In this document: positions 23,705 to 32,746 of the stretch, piece by piece
Layout of the letters: the number at the start of each line of letters is the position of its first letter
Position numbering within the stretch: position 1 is the first letter of the stretch
NCBI GenBank assembly: GCA_030684355.1
Contig: JAUXTN010000248.1
Span: forward strand, 62,001-126,000
DNA: 64,000 nt
Direction: 5' to 3'
Source: Pseudomonadota bacterium
GTDB lineage: Bacteria; Myxococcota_A; UBA796; SXON01
Position numbers and translations under genes: made by a program
Notes under the pieces: generated by a model
The model's input: the letters and a program-made list of their open reading frames with translations, nothing else
Database searches by the model: none
Told to the model about the DNA's origin: nothing

Positions 23705-24693
23705 CGGTCCACCACGAGCGAGCGGGCGGTCGCGATGGCTTCGCGGTTCCGGCACACCGCGCCGACCTGCGACACCGTGAGCGCCGCCACGCGTGACCCG
23801 AGCTCGCCGCAGCGCTCCGCGGGCCAGCCGTGAAGCCAGCCGTAGAGGAAGCCGCCGGCGTAGGCGTCCCCCGCGCCCGTCGTGTCCGCGACGGTGACCG
23901 GGAACACGGGGATGCGGTGGGTGACGCCGTCCTGGCGCACGAGCGAGCCATTCCCGCCGAGCTTGACCACGGCGGTCGGGCACGACTTCCCGAGCTCTTC
24001 GACCGCGAGGTGCGCGGGGCGCCCGGTGACGACCTCCGCCTCCTCCTGGTTGAGGAAGCAGATGTCGACGTACTTCTCCAGGAGCTCCTGGATGTCCTTG
24101 GTGACGGTGCGCGCCACGAAGGGGTCCGCCACGTCGAGCGAGATGGGGACACCCGCGGCCCGCGCGACCTCCGCCGCCTCGTACGCGGCGTCCCGCACCG
24201 GGCCCCCGAGGAAGAGGTAGCCGGTGAGGTGCAGGACCTTCGCCTTGCGGACGTGGTCCGCGAAGGTCCCGATCGAGGGCAGATGGACGGCGGCGCCGAG
24301 GTCGGTGAGCATCGTGCGCTCGCCGTCCCGCGTGGAGATCAGCGAGAGGCACTTGCCGGTGACGTGAAGCTGTGTAGTTTGGAGCGCGTGAACACCGCAG
24401 ACCTCCAGCATCGACTTCGCGTACATCTCGCCGAAGGCGTCGTCCCCGATCTGGCCGCAGTACAGCACGCGTCCGCCGAGGAGGCCCAGCGTCTGCACGG
24501 TGTTCGCGCAGGATCCGCCGGAGTACACCTCGATGCCGTAGCCGTGCACGCGCTCGTAGGCGCGGTGCCACGTGGCATGGTCGACCGGGTGCATCTGCCC
24601 GCGCGTCAGCCCGAGCTCGGCGATCACTGAGTCGTCTACGCGCACCAGCGCGTCCATGATGGCGTTACCGAGTCCGACGGCGTCAAAGGACAC
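23701..24693 (-). CDS. PfkB-family (adenosine/ribokinase-like) sugar kinase
   Basis: 330 residues. N-terminal GLGNAIMDALV and YSGGSCANTVQ, central lid segment, and the C-terminal catalytic stretch DTTGAGDAYAGGFLYG with the general base Asp. The family phosphorylates nucleosides or sugars; the sequence resembles adenosine kinase-like bacterial members, but substrate is unproven. GTG at 24693 lies 7 nt after AGGAGG, so it is preferred over the upstream in-frame ATG at 24747. First gene of the operon to ggt. Confidence 0.9.
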   Translation of the reverse strand: MSFDAVGLGNAIMDALVRVDDSVIAELGLTRGQMHPVDHATWHRAYERVHGYGIEVYSGGSCANTVQTLGLLGGRVLYCGQIGDDAFGEMYAKSMLEVCGVHALQTTQLHVTGKCLSLISTRDGERTMLTDLGAAVHLPSIGTFADHVRKAKVLHLTGYLFLGGPVRDAAYEAAEVARAAGVPISLDVADPFVARTVTKDIQELLEKYVDICFLNQEEAEVVTGRPAHLAVEELGKSCPTAVVKLGGNGSLVRQDGVTHRIPVFPVTVADTTGAGDAYAGGFLYGWLHGWPAERCGELGSRVAALTVSQVGAVCRNREAIATARSLVVDR

Positions 24694-24773
24694 GACCGTA
24701 CCTCCTGAAGCGGGGCCCGTGTAGCGCATGCTGCGACCGGGCGCCACGGAGGGCCCCGTGGTATCGTCGGGCC

Positions 24774-25826
24774 GTGCCGAAGCGGTTGCTGCGCCTCCTC
24801 CCTGGTCTCCTGGTCAGCCTCGGGTTCACCCTGTGGTTCATCCTCCGTGCCCACTGGGGCGAGGTCGCCGGGGCGTTGAAGGGTGTGAATCTCCCGCTGG
24901 TCGTCCTCTCGGCGAGTGTGCTCTTCACCGAGTTCATCATCCGTACGTTGCGATGGAAGGTGCTCCTCCGCCCCTTCGCACCCCAGGCGCGGACCTGGCG
25001 GCTCTTCATCGCCACGGTCATCGGGATGGCCCTCAACGTGGTGCTCCCCTTCCGCGCGGGCGACTTCGCGCGCCCATGGCTCGGCTCCCGGGAGACCGGC
25101 ACGCCCATCCTCCCGCTCGTCACCGTCGCGGTCATCGAGCGCGTGTTCGACATCCTCGGCCTCGTCAGCGTCCTGGTCATCATGGTGCTCATCCTCCCGG
25201 CGAACGCGCAGGCGCACGGGGAGCTGGTCACCAACCTGAAGCTCTACGGCAGCATCTTCGGCGTCGCGGGCGTGGTCGGCATGGCCATCTTCCTGACCCT
25301 CGCCGCGCGCGAGCACGCCGCCCGGCACATCTTCGCGCGCATCGTCTCCATCGCGCCGCGCCCCGTGGCCGACCGCTTCCTGTACCTCTTCGACGGGTTC
25401 GTGCTGGGCCTGGAGAGCGTGCGCTCGCGCCGCGCCTTGTGGCAGGCCGGCGCGCTGTCGCTCCTGCACTGGCTCAACGGCGCCATCTCCATCTACGTGT
25501 TGTTCCTCGCCTTCGGCATCGACCTCCCCTTCGCCGCGGCCTGCTTCACGACCGTCGCGATCGCGCTCACCGTCGCGCTTCCCCAGGCGCCGGGCTTCTT
25601 CGGCGTGTTCCACGTCGCGATCGAGACCACGCTCGTCCTCTGGGGCCTCGACCCCGCGCCCGCCCAGGCCTTCGCCATCGTGTTCTGGGCGGTCAGCTTC
25701 ATCCCCGTCGCGACCGTCGGCGCAATCGCCTGGTGGCGCGAGGGCCTCTCGATGGTGTCCCTCCGCGAGGAGGCCGCGCGCCTGGAGCCCTCGGCCACCG
25801 AGAGCCGGGCCGCTTCGGGCGGGTGA
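24774..25826 (+). CDS. YbhN/UPF0104 lysylphosphatidylglycerol-synthase-like membrane protein
   Basis: 350 residues with about eight membrane segments. Family pattern: early RTLRWKVLLRP, GMALNVVLPFRAGDFARPWL, IERVFDILGL and the late ALPQAPGFFGVFH. This corresponds to the flippase-type membrane domain of MprF without the synthase part. Lipid or glycan transport is likely but unproven. GTG start at 24774, divergent from the kinase over 80 nt that holds a CCACGG/CCGTGG inverted repeat. Confidence 0.88.
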   Translation: MPKRLLRLLPGLLVSLGFTLWFILRAHWGEVAGALKGVNLPLVVLSASVLFTEFIIRTLRWKVLLRPFAPQARTWRLFIATVIGMALNVVLPFRAGDFARPWLGSRETGTPILPLVTVAVIERVFDILGLVSVLVIMVLILPANAQAHGELVTNLKLYGSIFGVAGVVGMAIFLTLAAREHAARHIFARIVSIAPRPVADRFLYLFDGFVLGLESVRSRRALWQAGALSLLHWLNGAISIYVLFLAFGIDLPFAAACFTTVAIALTVALPQAPGFFGVFHVAIETTLVLWGLDPAPAQAFAIVFWAVSFIPVATVGAIAWWREGLSMVSLREEAARLEPSATESRAASGG

Positions 25827-25848
25827 AGGCCTGAATGTGCGCGCCCCC

Positions 25849-25941
25849 GGCCCGAGCGCCGGGGTCGGGCCGCTCCAGGCTCGCGGCGAAGCCGCTCGGT
25901 CCGCCCGCCGAGCCGGGCGGGACCGGCCGGCAGGGCCGGCC
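25849..25941. terminator. GC-rich hairpins between convergent genes
   Basis: CGGCCCGA (25849-25856) with TCGGGCCG (25866-25873), and GGCCGGC (25925-25931) with GCCGGCC (25935-25941) form two strong stems in the 173-nt gap between YbhN and cobT. No T runs follow; a bidirectional transcription block is plausible. Confidence 0.45.
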
Positions 25942-25999
25942 GCCATTGCGCGTCCCTCGCGCCCGAGAGCCGGGCACCGTCGTGCAGGTGCAAGGGGGC

Positions 26000-27058
26000 C
26001 TACGCGTTCCTCCCCGAAACCCCCGCCCCCTCGAACGTCGCCATCTCCCCGAGCACCTTCGCCGCCAGCCGCACGCTGTCGATGGCCAGCACGGCGCCGG
26101 TCCCCTCCCCGAGCTTCATGTCGAGGTCGTGGAGGGCCTCCTTGCGCAGGTAGCGGCACATCCCCCAGTGCGCGTTCTCGGCGCTGCGATGGGACACCGC
26201 GAAGAACGGCACGCTGTCCGGCGCGAGCACCGAGGCCACGAGGCCGCCCGCGGTCGAGATGAAGCCGTCGAGCAGGACCGGAACGCCGGTCGCGGCGCCG
26301 CCGATGCACAGGCCCGCGATGGCGGCGATCTCGAAGCCGCCGACCGCCGAGAGGATCCCGATGCCGTCGTCGCGAGCGGGGTCGTGCCGAGCGATGGCGG
26401 CGTCGATGGCGGCGACCTTGCGCGCGAGGCCCGCGTCGTCGACGCCCGTGCCGCGCCCGGCGGTCAGCTTGCCCGGCATCGCCGCGACCGCCGAGAGCAC
26501 GGCGGCGGCCGAGGTCGAGTTGCCGATGCCCATCTCGCCGGCGCCGAGGATGGCGACGCCCTCGGCCGCCGCGTCCATCGCGAGGCGGATGCCGACGTTC
26601 ACGGCGGCCTCCGCCTCCACGCGCGTCATCGCGAGCTCCCGGACCATGTTGCCGGTGCCGGCGCGCACGCGGCGGTCGAGGAAGCGCGCGTGCGGCGTGT
26701 CGGCGGCGCCCGAGAGGTCCCCCGCGACGCCCACGTCGACCACCCCGAGCTCGACGCCGTGGTGGCGCGCGAAGACGTTGACCGCCGCGCCCCCCGCGAG
26801 GAAGTTGCGCACCATCTGCACGGTGACCGCGGAGGGGTACGGGCTGACCCCCTCCTGGGTGACGCCGTGGTCCCCCGCGAACGTGTAGAGCCGGGCGCGA
26901 GCGGGGATCCGGGCCGGGTAGCCGGTGGCGCCGCACCACCACGCCGCGAGGTCCTCGAGCTTTCCGAGGCTCCCCGGCGGCTTCGTGAGGCGGTCCAGGT
27001 GCGCGCGGGCCTGGGTGACCGCGTCCTCGTCGAACGTGCGGAGGCTGGGAAGTTGCAT
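26000..27058 (-). CDS. cobT: Nicotinate-nucleotide--dimethylbenzimidazole phosphoribosyltransferase
   Basis: 352 residues. CobT makes alpha-ribazole phosphate for the lower ligand of cobalamin. Visible: DRLTKPPGSLGKLEDLA, FAGDHGVTQEGVSPYP, GEMGIGNSTSAAA, GRGTGVDDAGL and the catalytic Glu in DMKLGEGTGA. No other cobalamin genes or B12 riboswitch are adjacent. The two B12-type radical SAM enzymes in this window would be users of the cofactor. Divergent from a membrane protein only 24 nt away. Confidence 0.95.
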   Translation of the reverse strand: MQLPSLRTFDEDAVTQARAHLDRLTKPPGSLGKLEDLAAWWCGATGYPARIPARARLYTFAGDHGVTQEGVSPYPSAVTVQMVRNFLAGGAAVNVFARHHGVELGVVDVGVAGDLSGAADTPHARFLDRRVRAGTGNMVRELAMTRVEAEAAVNVGIRLAMDAAAEGVAILGAGEMGIGNSTSAAAVLSAVAAMPGKLTAGRGTGVDDAGLARKVAAIDAAIARHDPARDDGIGILSAVGGFEIAAIAGLCIGGAATGVPVLLDGFISTAGGLVASVLAPDSVPFFAVSHRSAENAHWGMCRYLRKEALHDLDMKLGEGTGAVLAIDSVRLAAKVLGEMATFEGAGVSGRNA

Positions 27059-27082
27059 CCCTGCCGCTTATGGGCGGTCGGA

Positions 27083-28630
27083 ATGGCGCGCCAGCTACGT
27101 CCCCTGCGCTTCCTCGGTCGTGAGCCAATCACGTGGCCCACGGTGTTTGCCCGCCGTGAGTCCGGCTGGCCCGCGGCCCTCGCGCTCGCGGCCGCCTGGG
27201 CGCTCCTCCCCGCGCTTCCGGCGCTCCTCCGCGGCGAGATCCTCGGCTCTCCGTTCACGGACCTCTACCCCTCCGTCTGGGGCCTCGCGTGGTTCGCCGA
27301 CCAGCAGCCCGGCCTCCCGACCTTCGCCAGCGCCCTCGGCGCGCCCGCCGGGATGCCGTTCTACTACTCGTCGCCTCTGCACGGCTGGGTGGGCACCCCC
27401 GCCTTCTGGCTCGGCGGCGCCGCGTTCGCGTACAACCTCACCCTGCTCGCGGCGCGCTTCGCCACGGTCGCGGTGGCCTTCGGCTGCTTCCGGGCGGGCG
27501 GGCTCGGCGTCGCGGGGGCGCTCGCGGCGGCGGGCGTGTACGGGGCCTCGCCCTACTTCCACGGCTACGCGGTCGAGGGCATCGTCGAGGGCACCGACGG
27601 GTGGACCCTCCCGCTCTGGGCGTGGATCGTGCTCCGCAAGGAGCGCGCCGGGAGCATCGCGGCGTTCGCGCTCGTCGTCATCTCGAGCTGGTACCTCGGC
27701 ATGGTCGCGTGCCTCCTCGCGCTCGCCTGGGGCCTGCGCGAGCGGCTCGCGTGGATCTCGATGGGCGGCGGCCTCGTCCTCGCCTCCCCCTTCCTCCTCC
27801 TGTTCGTGGGCGGCTTCTCGGCGGCCGCGCCCCTCCCGGACACGATCCGCGCCGCGATGGGCATGCCCCTCGATCTCGTCGGGCCGGGCGTGCTCCCCGG
27901 CCTCAACCCGTTCGCGATCACCACCTGGGTGGGCGTCTCCACCCTCGTCCTCGCCGGCCTCGCCGCGCGCGCCCGCCCCGGCTTCGCGCTCGTCGCCCTC
28001 GCGTGCGCGGTGCTCTCGTTGGGGCGCGGTCCCTGGTACGACCTCCCCGTGCTGGAGGCCGTCCGTTTCCCTTACCGCTGGCACGCCGGCACGCTCTTCT
28101 GCCTCGCGCCGCTCGTGGGGTTCGCCGTCGATCGCCTCGGCCGCCCCTGGCTCGCGTTGCTGCCGATCCTCGAGGGCATGTTCCTGTCCCGGGTCGAGCT
28201 CGTGCTCCCCGGCTCGCCCGCCGAGGTGCCGGCCATCTACGACCAGGTGCGCGGCGACGTGCTCCTGGAGATCCCGGGCCCCGTCGCGATGGCGCCCGGC
28301 GAGATCAACCGGTCGCGGCCGCGCGCGCGGTACCTCCTCTACTACCAGGCCCACCACGGCGCGGCGTCCCCGTGGGCGCCCGACTTCAACGGGGTCGCCG
28401 CCACCCTCCCCGCGCCCTGGCTCGAGACCTTCGCGAGCTGGGACCCCCTGATGAAGGCCGAGCGGGTCGCGCCCGACTTCGCGGGTGCCAAGGCCGCGGG
28501 CGTCACCCAGATCATGGTCCACCGGGACGAGCTCGGCGGCAACGCCGAGGCCTTCGAGCACGCCCTGCGCGAGGCCGGCGCGATGCAGGAGGCCCTCGAC
28601 GGCGACCTGACCTTGTTCCGCCTGCCGTAG
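27083..28630 (+). CDS. Large membrane protein, possible GT-C-type glycosyltransferase
   Basis: 515 residues. Ten or more hydrophobic segments in the first 360 residues (AALALAAAWALLPALPALL, VISSWYLGMVACLLALAWGL), then a soluble C-terminal region of about 150 residues. A conserved-looking acidic motif SPFTDLYPSVW lies in the first extracytoplasmic loop, as the DxD-like loop of GT-C enzymes does. The family is not firmly recognised. ATG at 27083; the same frame is open far upstream but only as antisense of cobT. Confidence 0.8.
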   Translation: MARQLRPLRFLGREPITWPTVFARRESGWPAALALAAAWALLPALPALLRGEILGSPFTDLYPSVWGLAWFADQQPGLPTFASALGAPAGMPFYYSSPLHGWVGTPAFWLGGAAFAYNLTLLAARFATVAVAFGCFRAGGLGVAGALAAAGVYGASPYFHGYAVEGIVEGTDGWTLPLWAWIVLRKERAGSIAAFALVVISSWYLGMVACLLALAWGLRERLAWISMGGGLVLASPFLLLFVGGFSAAAPLPDTIRAAMGMPLDLVGPGVLPGLNPFAITTWVGVSTLVLAGLAARARPGFALVALACAVLSLGRGPWYDLPVLEAVRFPYRWHAGTLFCLAPLVGFAVDRLGRPWLALLPILEGMFLSRVELVLPGSPAEVPAIYDQVRGDVLLEIPGPVAMAPGEINRSRPRARYLLYYQAHHGAASPWAPDFNGVAATLPAPWLETFASWDPLMKAERVAPDFAGAKAAGVTQIMVHRDELGGNAEAFEHALREAGAMQEALDGDLTLFRLP

Positions 28631-28714
28631 CCAGGCCGGCTACCTCCACCGCACCCCGCGCTGGCGACGAGACGCCCCGCTCCGCGCTATCCTCGCGCGA
28701 CCGCGGAGCTCCCG

Positions 28715-29956
28715 ATGTTCACCGCCCTCCTCCTGGCCGCGCTGGTGCCCGACGCCGCCGCCAACGGGCAGACCAGCCACCAGTGGATCTCGGTGATGGC
28801 CATCGAGCACGTGCCGCCCGGCGACCTCGCCGACTTCCTCGCCCGCGAGGACGTGCGCGACGCGCTCCTCAACGGCACGATGTTCCCCGACGGCGGCTAC
28901 GCGGTGGGCGACGACTACGGCGAAATGGCCCACTGGGAGCCCACGCAGGACCTCTACCTGGCCTGGATCGGGGCCAACCACCCCGCCCCCTACGACGACG
29001 TCGGCGCCCAGCACGTCGCCTTCCTGCTCGGCATGATGTCCCACGGCATGGCCGACCAGTTCTACGACGCGACGTTCATGGAGCGGAGCAAGGCGTGGGA
29101 CCCCGCCGAGAGCTGGGCGACCTACTCCATGGACGAGGCCACCGACGTCGCCTACGCCGCCGTGCAGGGCCCGGGCACCGTGCCGCCCAAGTGGTGGCCC
29201 GAGGAGCTCCTCCCCCTCTTCGTGCAGAACGGCCACACGGTCGACCACGACACGGTCGACCAGGGCCAGTCCCTCCTCGGCCTCGCCATCGCCTTCGTCG
29301 GCGCCTCGTCGGACGTCGAGGCGAGCGTCACCCGCTACACCGAGCAGTTCCCCTGGGCCTGCACGCACCAGGTCGATCCCACCGTGGTCGGCAACCCGGC
29401 GCACGAGGCCGAGTTCGTCGCCGCCTACTGGCAGGTCGTGTGGAATCGCCTGCAGGGCGCGGACGGGTGGGCCAGCCCGGTCATCGGCACCGAGCCCGCG
29501 GCCGGCGGGTGGCAGCCCGTACTCGACCACACCAGCGTGGACGGGCGCCTCGCCGTCGTGTTCGCGAAGGGGCTCGACCCCTCCACCGTGGAGGTCGAGG
29601 GCGCCATCACCGTGGCCCGGGCGGACGGCACGCCCGTCCCCGTCACGCTCGACGTGTACTACGGGTGGGCCTCCCACGTCGTGAACATCGCGCCGCTGGA
29701 GGACTGGTCGGCGGACTCCGACTACACGATCACCGTGCACCCGGGCATCCGGACGCATGACGGGCTCGTCGTCGAGGAGGCGATCGCCATCCCGTTCACG
29801 ACCGCGGAGCCGCCGCCGGCGGTCGACACCGGCGACACGTCCGGCCCCGCCGTCACCGACGACACGGCCGCGGGATGCGGGTGCGCGACCGGCTCCGGCT
29901 CCACGGGAGCAGCCGGCCTCGCCCTCCTCGCGCTGCTCGCCCTCCGACGACGCTGA
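28715..29956 (+). CDS. Zn-dependent phospholipase C-like protein with MYXO-CTERM-like tag
   Basis: 413 residues. After a signal-like N-terminus, residues 20-200 resemble the all-helical zinc-dependent phospholipase C / S1-P1 nuclease fold with His residues in TSHQWIS, AHWEP and MMSHGMADQFYD. A beta domain follows, then a short Asp-Thr stretch (VDTGDTSG, TDDTAAGCGC) and a C-terminal hydrophobic helix ending LLALRRR. Cys-containing linker, hydrophobic span and terminal Arg cluster match the MYXO-CTERM sorting tag. Enzymatic activity is likely but not certain. Confidence 0.78.
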   Translation: MFTALLLAALVPDAAANGQTSHQWISVMAIEHVPPGDLADFLAREDVRDALLNGTMFPDGGYAVGDDYGEMAHWEPTQDLYLAWIGANHPAPYDDVGAQHVAFLLGMMSHGMADQFYDATFMERSKAWDPAESWATYSMDEATDVAYAAVQGPGTVPPKWWPEELLPLFVQNGHTVDHDTVDQGQSLLGLAIAFVGASSDVEASVTRYTEQFPWACTHQVDPTVVGNPAHEAEFVAAYWQVVWNRLQGADGWASPVIGTEPAAGGWQPVLDHTSVDGRLAVVFAKGLDPSTVEVEGAITVARADGTPVPVTLDVYYGWASHVVNIAPLEDWSADSDYTITVHPGIRTHDGLVVEEAIAIPFTTAEPPPAVDTGDTSGPAVTDDTAAGCGCATGSGSTGAAGLALLALLALRRR

Positions 29957-29965
29957 ACCATAGCC

Positions 29966-29986
29966 AGGCCGGCCAGCGCACGGCCT
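29966..29986. terminator. Hairpin between convergent genes
   Basis: AGGCCG (29966-29971) and CGGCCT (29981-29986) pair around a 9-nt loop in the 54-nt gap between convergent stops. Short stem and no T run, so weak. The sequence TAGCCAGGCCGGC just 5' also occurs at 28628-28640, after the preceding gene. Confidence 0.3.
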
Positions 29987-30010
29987 GTCTATACCCGCCG
30001 GGAAGATCGG

Positions 30011-30889
30011 CTACAGGGTCGGGAGCCCCTCGACCGTGAGGACGAAGCCGGCCGGGCACGTGCCGCACTCGGTCTCCTCGAGCGCCCACGCGCCGCCCGC
30101 GGGGCGCGTCACCGTCAGGACCGGCGTGTAGAGCCGCAGCGCGCCATCCTCGCCCTGCAGCGAGCCCGCGAGCGACGGCAGCTCGCCGCCCGCGCACGTC
30201 GCGGCGAACGCCTCGGTCCACGTCGCCGAGACCGACGCGACCTGGCCGAGCACATCGAGCTCGACGGCGTAGCTCTTCGGCGCCAGGAACTGGATGCGCG
30301 CCGCGGCCACGCCGTCGCAGGTCGCCTCGATGCGCGTCGTCGCCCACGCGTCCGGGCTCAACGCGCACTCGGCGGGCCACGGCGAGGACCACTCCGCCGC
30401 TATCGGGTCGGCGTCGACCGTGCCGGCGTCGAAGGCCATCTCCCAGACCCCGCCCTCCACCCACTCCGTCGGGAGCCCGGAGACGCGCACGGTGCCGCTC
30501 CCGGTCGCACCGTCGCACGTCCGCTCGCCGTCGGAGACCGCGACGTAGGGCGCCGCGGGGAGCTCGTCGCCGGCGGGAAGGTACCCGACCACGACGCTGC
30601 GCTCTCCCTCGACCGCGTAGAGGCCGAGCGCGCCGGGCCGGTGCCCCACCGAGAGCGTGCCGCCGGCCCCAGACCGCCCGGTCGCGTAGAACCCGAGGCC
30701 CTCCCACCCCTCCCCCTGCGTGCCGCCCGCGCCGGTGCCGGTCGCCCAGCTGGACGTCCCCTCGATGGTGTGCCCCGCGGCCGCGCACGTCACCTCCGCG
30801 GACACCTCCGCGAAGTCCTGGCCCATCCGGCAGGGATCCACCGGGTAGAGCACGGCGGGGGTGTCGCAGCCGAGCAGGAGCCAGATCAC
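30011..30889 (-). CDS. Hypothetical lipoprotein coupled to a Ser/Thr kinase
   Basis: 292 residues. A very short leader VIWLLLGC puts the lipid Cys at residue 8. The mature protein is beta-rich with paired cysteines (DPCRMGQ, ERTCDGATG, ETECGTCPAG). No family recognised. Its GTG start at 30889 overlaps the kinase stop by 4 nt (GTGA), so the two are translated together; the kinase has a transmembrane segment and outer PEGA domain that could touch it (inference). Confidence 0.78.
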   Translation of the reverse strand: MIWLLLGCDTPAVLYPVDPCRMGQDFAEVSAEVTCAAAGHTIEGTSSWATGTGAGGTQGEGWEGLGFYATGRSGAGGTLSVGHRPGALGLYAVEGERSVVVGYLPAGDELPAAPYVAVSDGERTCDGATGSGTVRVSGLPTEWVEGGVWEMAFDAGTVDADPIAAEWSSPWPAECALSPDAWATTRIEATCDGVAAARIQFLAPKSYAVELDVLGQVASVSATWTEAFAATCAGGELPSLAGSLQGEDGALRLYTPVLTVTRPAGGAWALEETECGTCPAGFVLTVEGLPTL

Positions 30890-32727
30890 TCGAAGATCAC
30901 CGTGGACACGGCCCCGGCCCCGACGACGACCGTCCGCGTGTTCGAGGTCCCGGTCGCGGGGTCCCGCACCGCGATCTCGTGCGTGCCCGCGGGAATGCTG
31001 AAGAGCCGGAGCGGCGTCACGCCGACCTTGGCGCCATCGACGTAGACGTCGAGCTTCAGCGGGCGGCTCGTCAGGTTCAGGAAGCCGCCCGGGGCCTTCG
31101 CGGGCACGGTGGGGGTCGCCGCCGCCGTGGTGGTCGTCGCCGCGGTCCCCGTCGCCGCGGTCCCCGTCGCCGCGCCCGTCCCCGTCGGCTCCGCGTTCAC
31201 GCTCCCCGTCGTCGGCGTCTTGAGGCTCCCGGGCTCCGCGGTACTGGTCGTGCCGCTCGTCGAGCCGGTAGAGGCCACCGAAGCCCCGCCGCTCCCCGCC
31301 GTCCCGACCGTGGTCGGGCCACCCGTGCTCCCGGTCGCCGTCGCCCCGCCCTCGGATCCGCTCCCCGTCGGCATCCCCGCCGTCGGCGTCCCCGCGCCCG
31401 CCTTCCCCTCCGGCGGCGCATGTGCCGTCCGCGGCTTTCCCCCCGCCCCCGTCGGCACCTGCGGCGGCTCGGGCACCGGCGCCGCCACGGCCTCGGCCTG
31501 CGGGACCACCGGCGCGGTGACGACGACCTCCGGCGTCGTCGGCTGCGACACGAACCACCACGCGAAGCCGGCCGCGCCCGCCGCGAGCCCCACGAGCAGC
31601 ACGGTGGAGAGCCCGACCCCCGCCGCGGCGAACGCCATCCACAGCGAGCGGCCCGGCGGCACCTCGATCGAAGCGACGTTCAGCGTCCCCGAGGACTCGC
31701 TCGGCGGCGGCGGCACGATCGCCGGCTTCGGCCCCGTCGCCGCGCCGTCCCGGTAGGCGCGCAGCCGCCGCGTGATGTCGCTGACGCCGTCGCCGTTCGC
31801 CTCGCGCAGGAGCTCCGCGATCCAGCGCGGCGGCGCGAGGCCCCCGATGGGATCGAGCGCCACCTCCAGATCCGCGCGGAAGGCGTCCGCCGAGGGGTAG
31901 CGGTCCTCGGGGCGCACCGCGAGGCCGCGCGCGTGGATGCGGCGCAGGAGCGGGAGGTCGGGGTGGTCGATGCCGTCGGGCAGCGCCGGGATGTTGCCGG
32001 AGAGGATGCGGTGGAGGATCTGCACCTCGGTCAGCCCCGCGAACGGGCTCCGACCGGTCAGGAGCTCGTGCAGCACGAGCGCGACGGCGAACACGTCCGC
32101 GCGCCCGTCGATGGCCCCGTCCCCCTGGACCTGCTCGGGCGCCATGTAGGCGAACTTGCCCTTCATGGTGTTGCCCTCGGTCTTCTCCAGCCGGTCCGCG
32201 GCCTTCGCGACCCCGAAGTCGATGAGCTTCACCTCGCCGTTGACCGAGAGCATCACGTTCCGCGGGTTCACGTCGCGGTGCACGATGTTCATCGGCCGAC
32301 CGAGCTGGTCGACGCGCGCGTGGGCGTACTGGAGCGCGCGCAGCACCCCCACGAGCACGGTCAGCGCGATGCGGACGGGGAGGAGCTTCCCCTTCTGGGC
32401 GAGTGCGATCTGGACCGCCCGGAGGTCGAGCCCCGGCACGTACTCCATCGCCATGTAGAACTCGTCGCCCTCGCGCCCGAAGTCGTACACCTGGGCGATG
32501 TTCTCGTGCGAGAGCTCGGCGTTGATGCGCGCCTCGTCCTGGAACATCCGGACGTATTGCTCGTCCACCTGGTTCGACGCACGGATCCGCTTGATGACGA
32601 TGAACCGGACAAAGCCGCCCTCGCCCACCGCGCGCCGGGCGAGGTCCACCTCCGACATCCCGCCGGCCCCGAGCCGCTCGAGCAGCAGGTAGGTGCCATA
32701 GGGGCGTGGGTAGGCAAGCTCGCTCAC
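30886..32727 (-). CDS. Transmembrane Ser/Thr protein kinase with PEGA domain
   Basis: 613 residues. Kinase domain about 10-290: glycine loop GAGGMSEV, ATP Lys46 (VIKRI), catalytic loop HRDVNPRN (150-157, Lys replaced by Asn), DFG 170-172, and APEQVQGDG. A single membrane span at 363-393, then a Pro/Thr/Gly-rich linker and a C-terminal PEGA domain (VYVDGAKVGVTPLRLFSIPAGTHEI in parts). The Asn variant of the catalytic loop resembles the Ser/Asn variants seen in myxobacterial kinases, so activity is likely. Membrane sensor kinase. GTG start at 32727. Confidence 0.93.
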   Translation of the reverse strand: MSELAYPRPYGTYLLLERLGAGGMSEVDLARRAVGEGGFVRFIVIKRIRASNQVDEQYVRMFQDEARINAELSHENIAQVYDFGREGDEFYMAMEYVPGLDLRAVQIALAQKGKLLPVRIALTVLVGVLRALQYAHARVDQLGRPMNIVHRDVNPRNVMLSVNGEVKLIDFGVAKAADRLEKTEGNTMKGKFAYMAPEQVQGDGAIDGRADVFAVALVLHELLTGRSPFAGLTEVQILHRILSGNIPALPDGIDHPDLPLLRRIHARGLAVRPEDRYPSADAFRADLEVALDPIGGLAPPRWIAELLREANGDGVSDITRRLRAYRDGAATGPKPAIVPPPPSESSGTLNVASIEVPPGRSLWMAFAAAGVGLSTVLLVGLAAGAAGFAWWFVSQPTTPEVVVTAPVVPQAEAVAAPVPEPPQVPTGAGGKPRTAHAPPEGKAGAGTPTAGMPTGSGSEGGATATGSTGGPTTVGTAGSGGASVASTGSTSGTTSTAEPGSLKTPTTGSVNAEPTGTGAATGTAATGTAATTTTAAATPTVPAKAPGGFLNLTSRPLKLDVYVDGAKVGVTPLRLFSIPAGTHEIAVRDPATGTSNTRTVVVGAGAVSTVIFE

Positions 32728-32746
32728 GGCAGCAGTGTATCGAAGT

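Noticed and set aside
27059..27082. Cobalamin riboswitch before cobT
   Set aside because: Only 24 nt separate cobT from the divergent gene, too little for the aptamer, and no B12-box sequence is visible.
24636..27128. 830-residue minus-strand open frame
   Set aside because: Spans cobT in another frame and YbhN antisense; no recognisable protein features.
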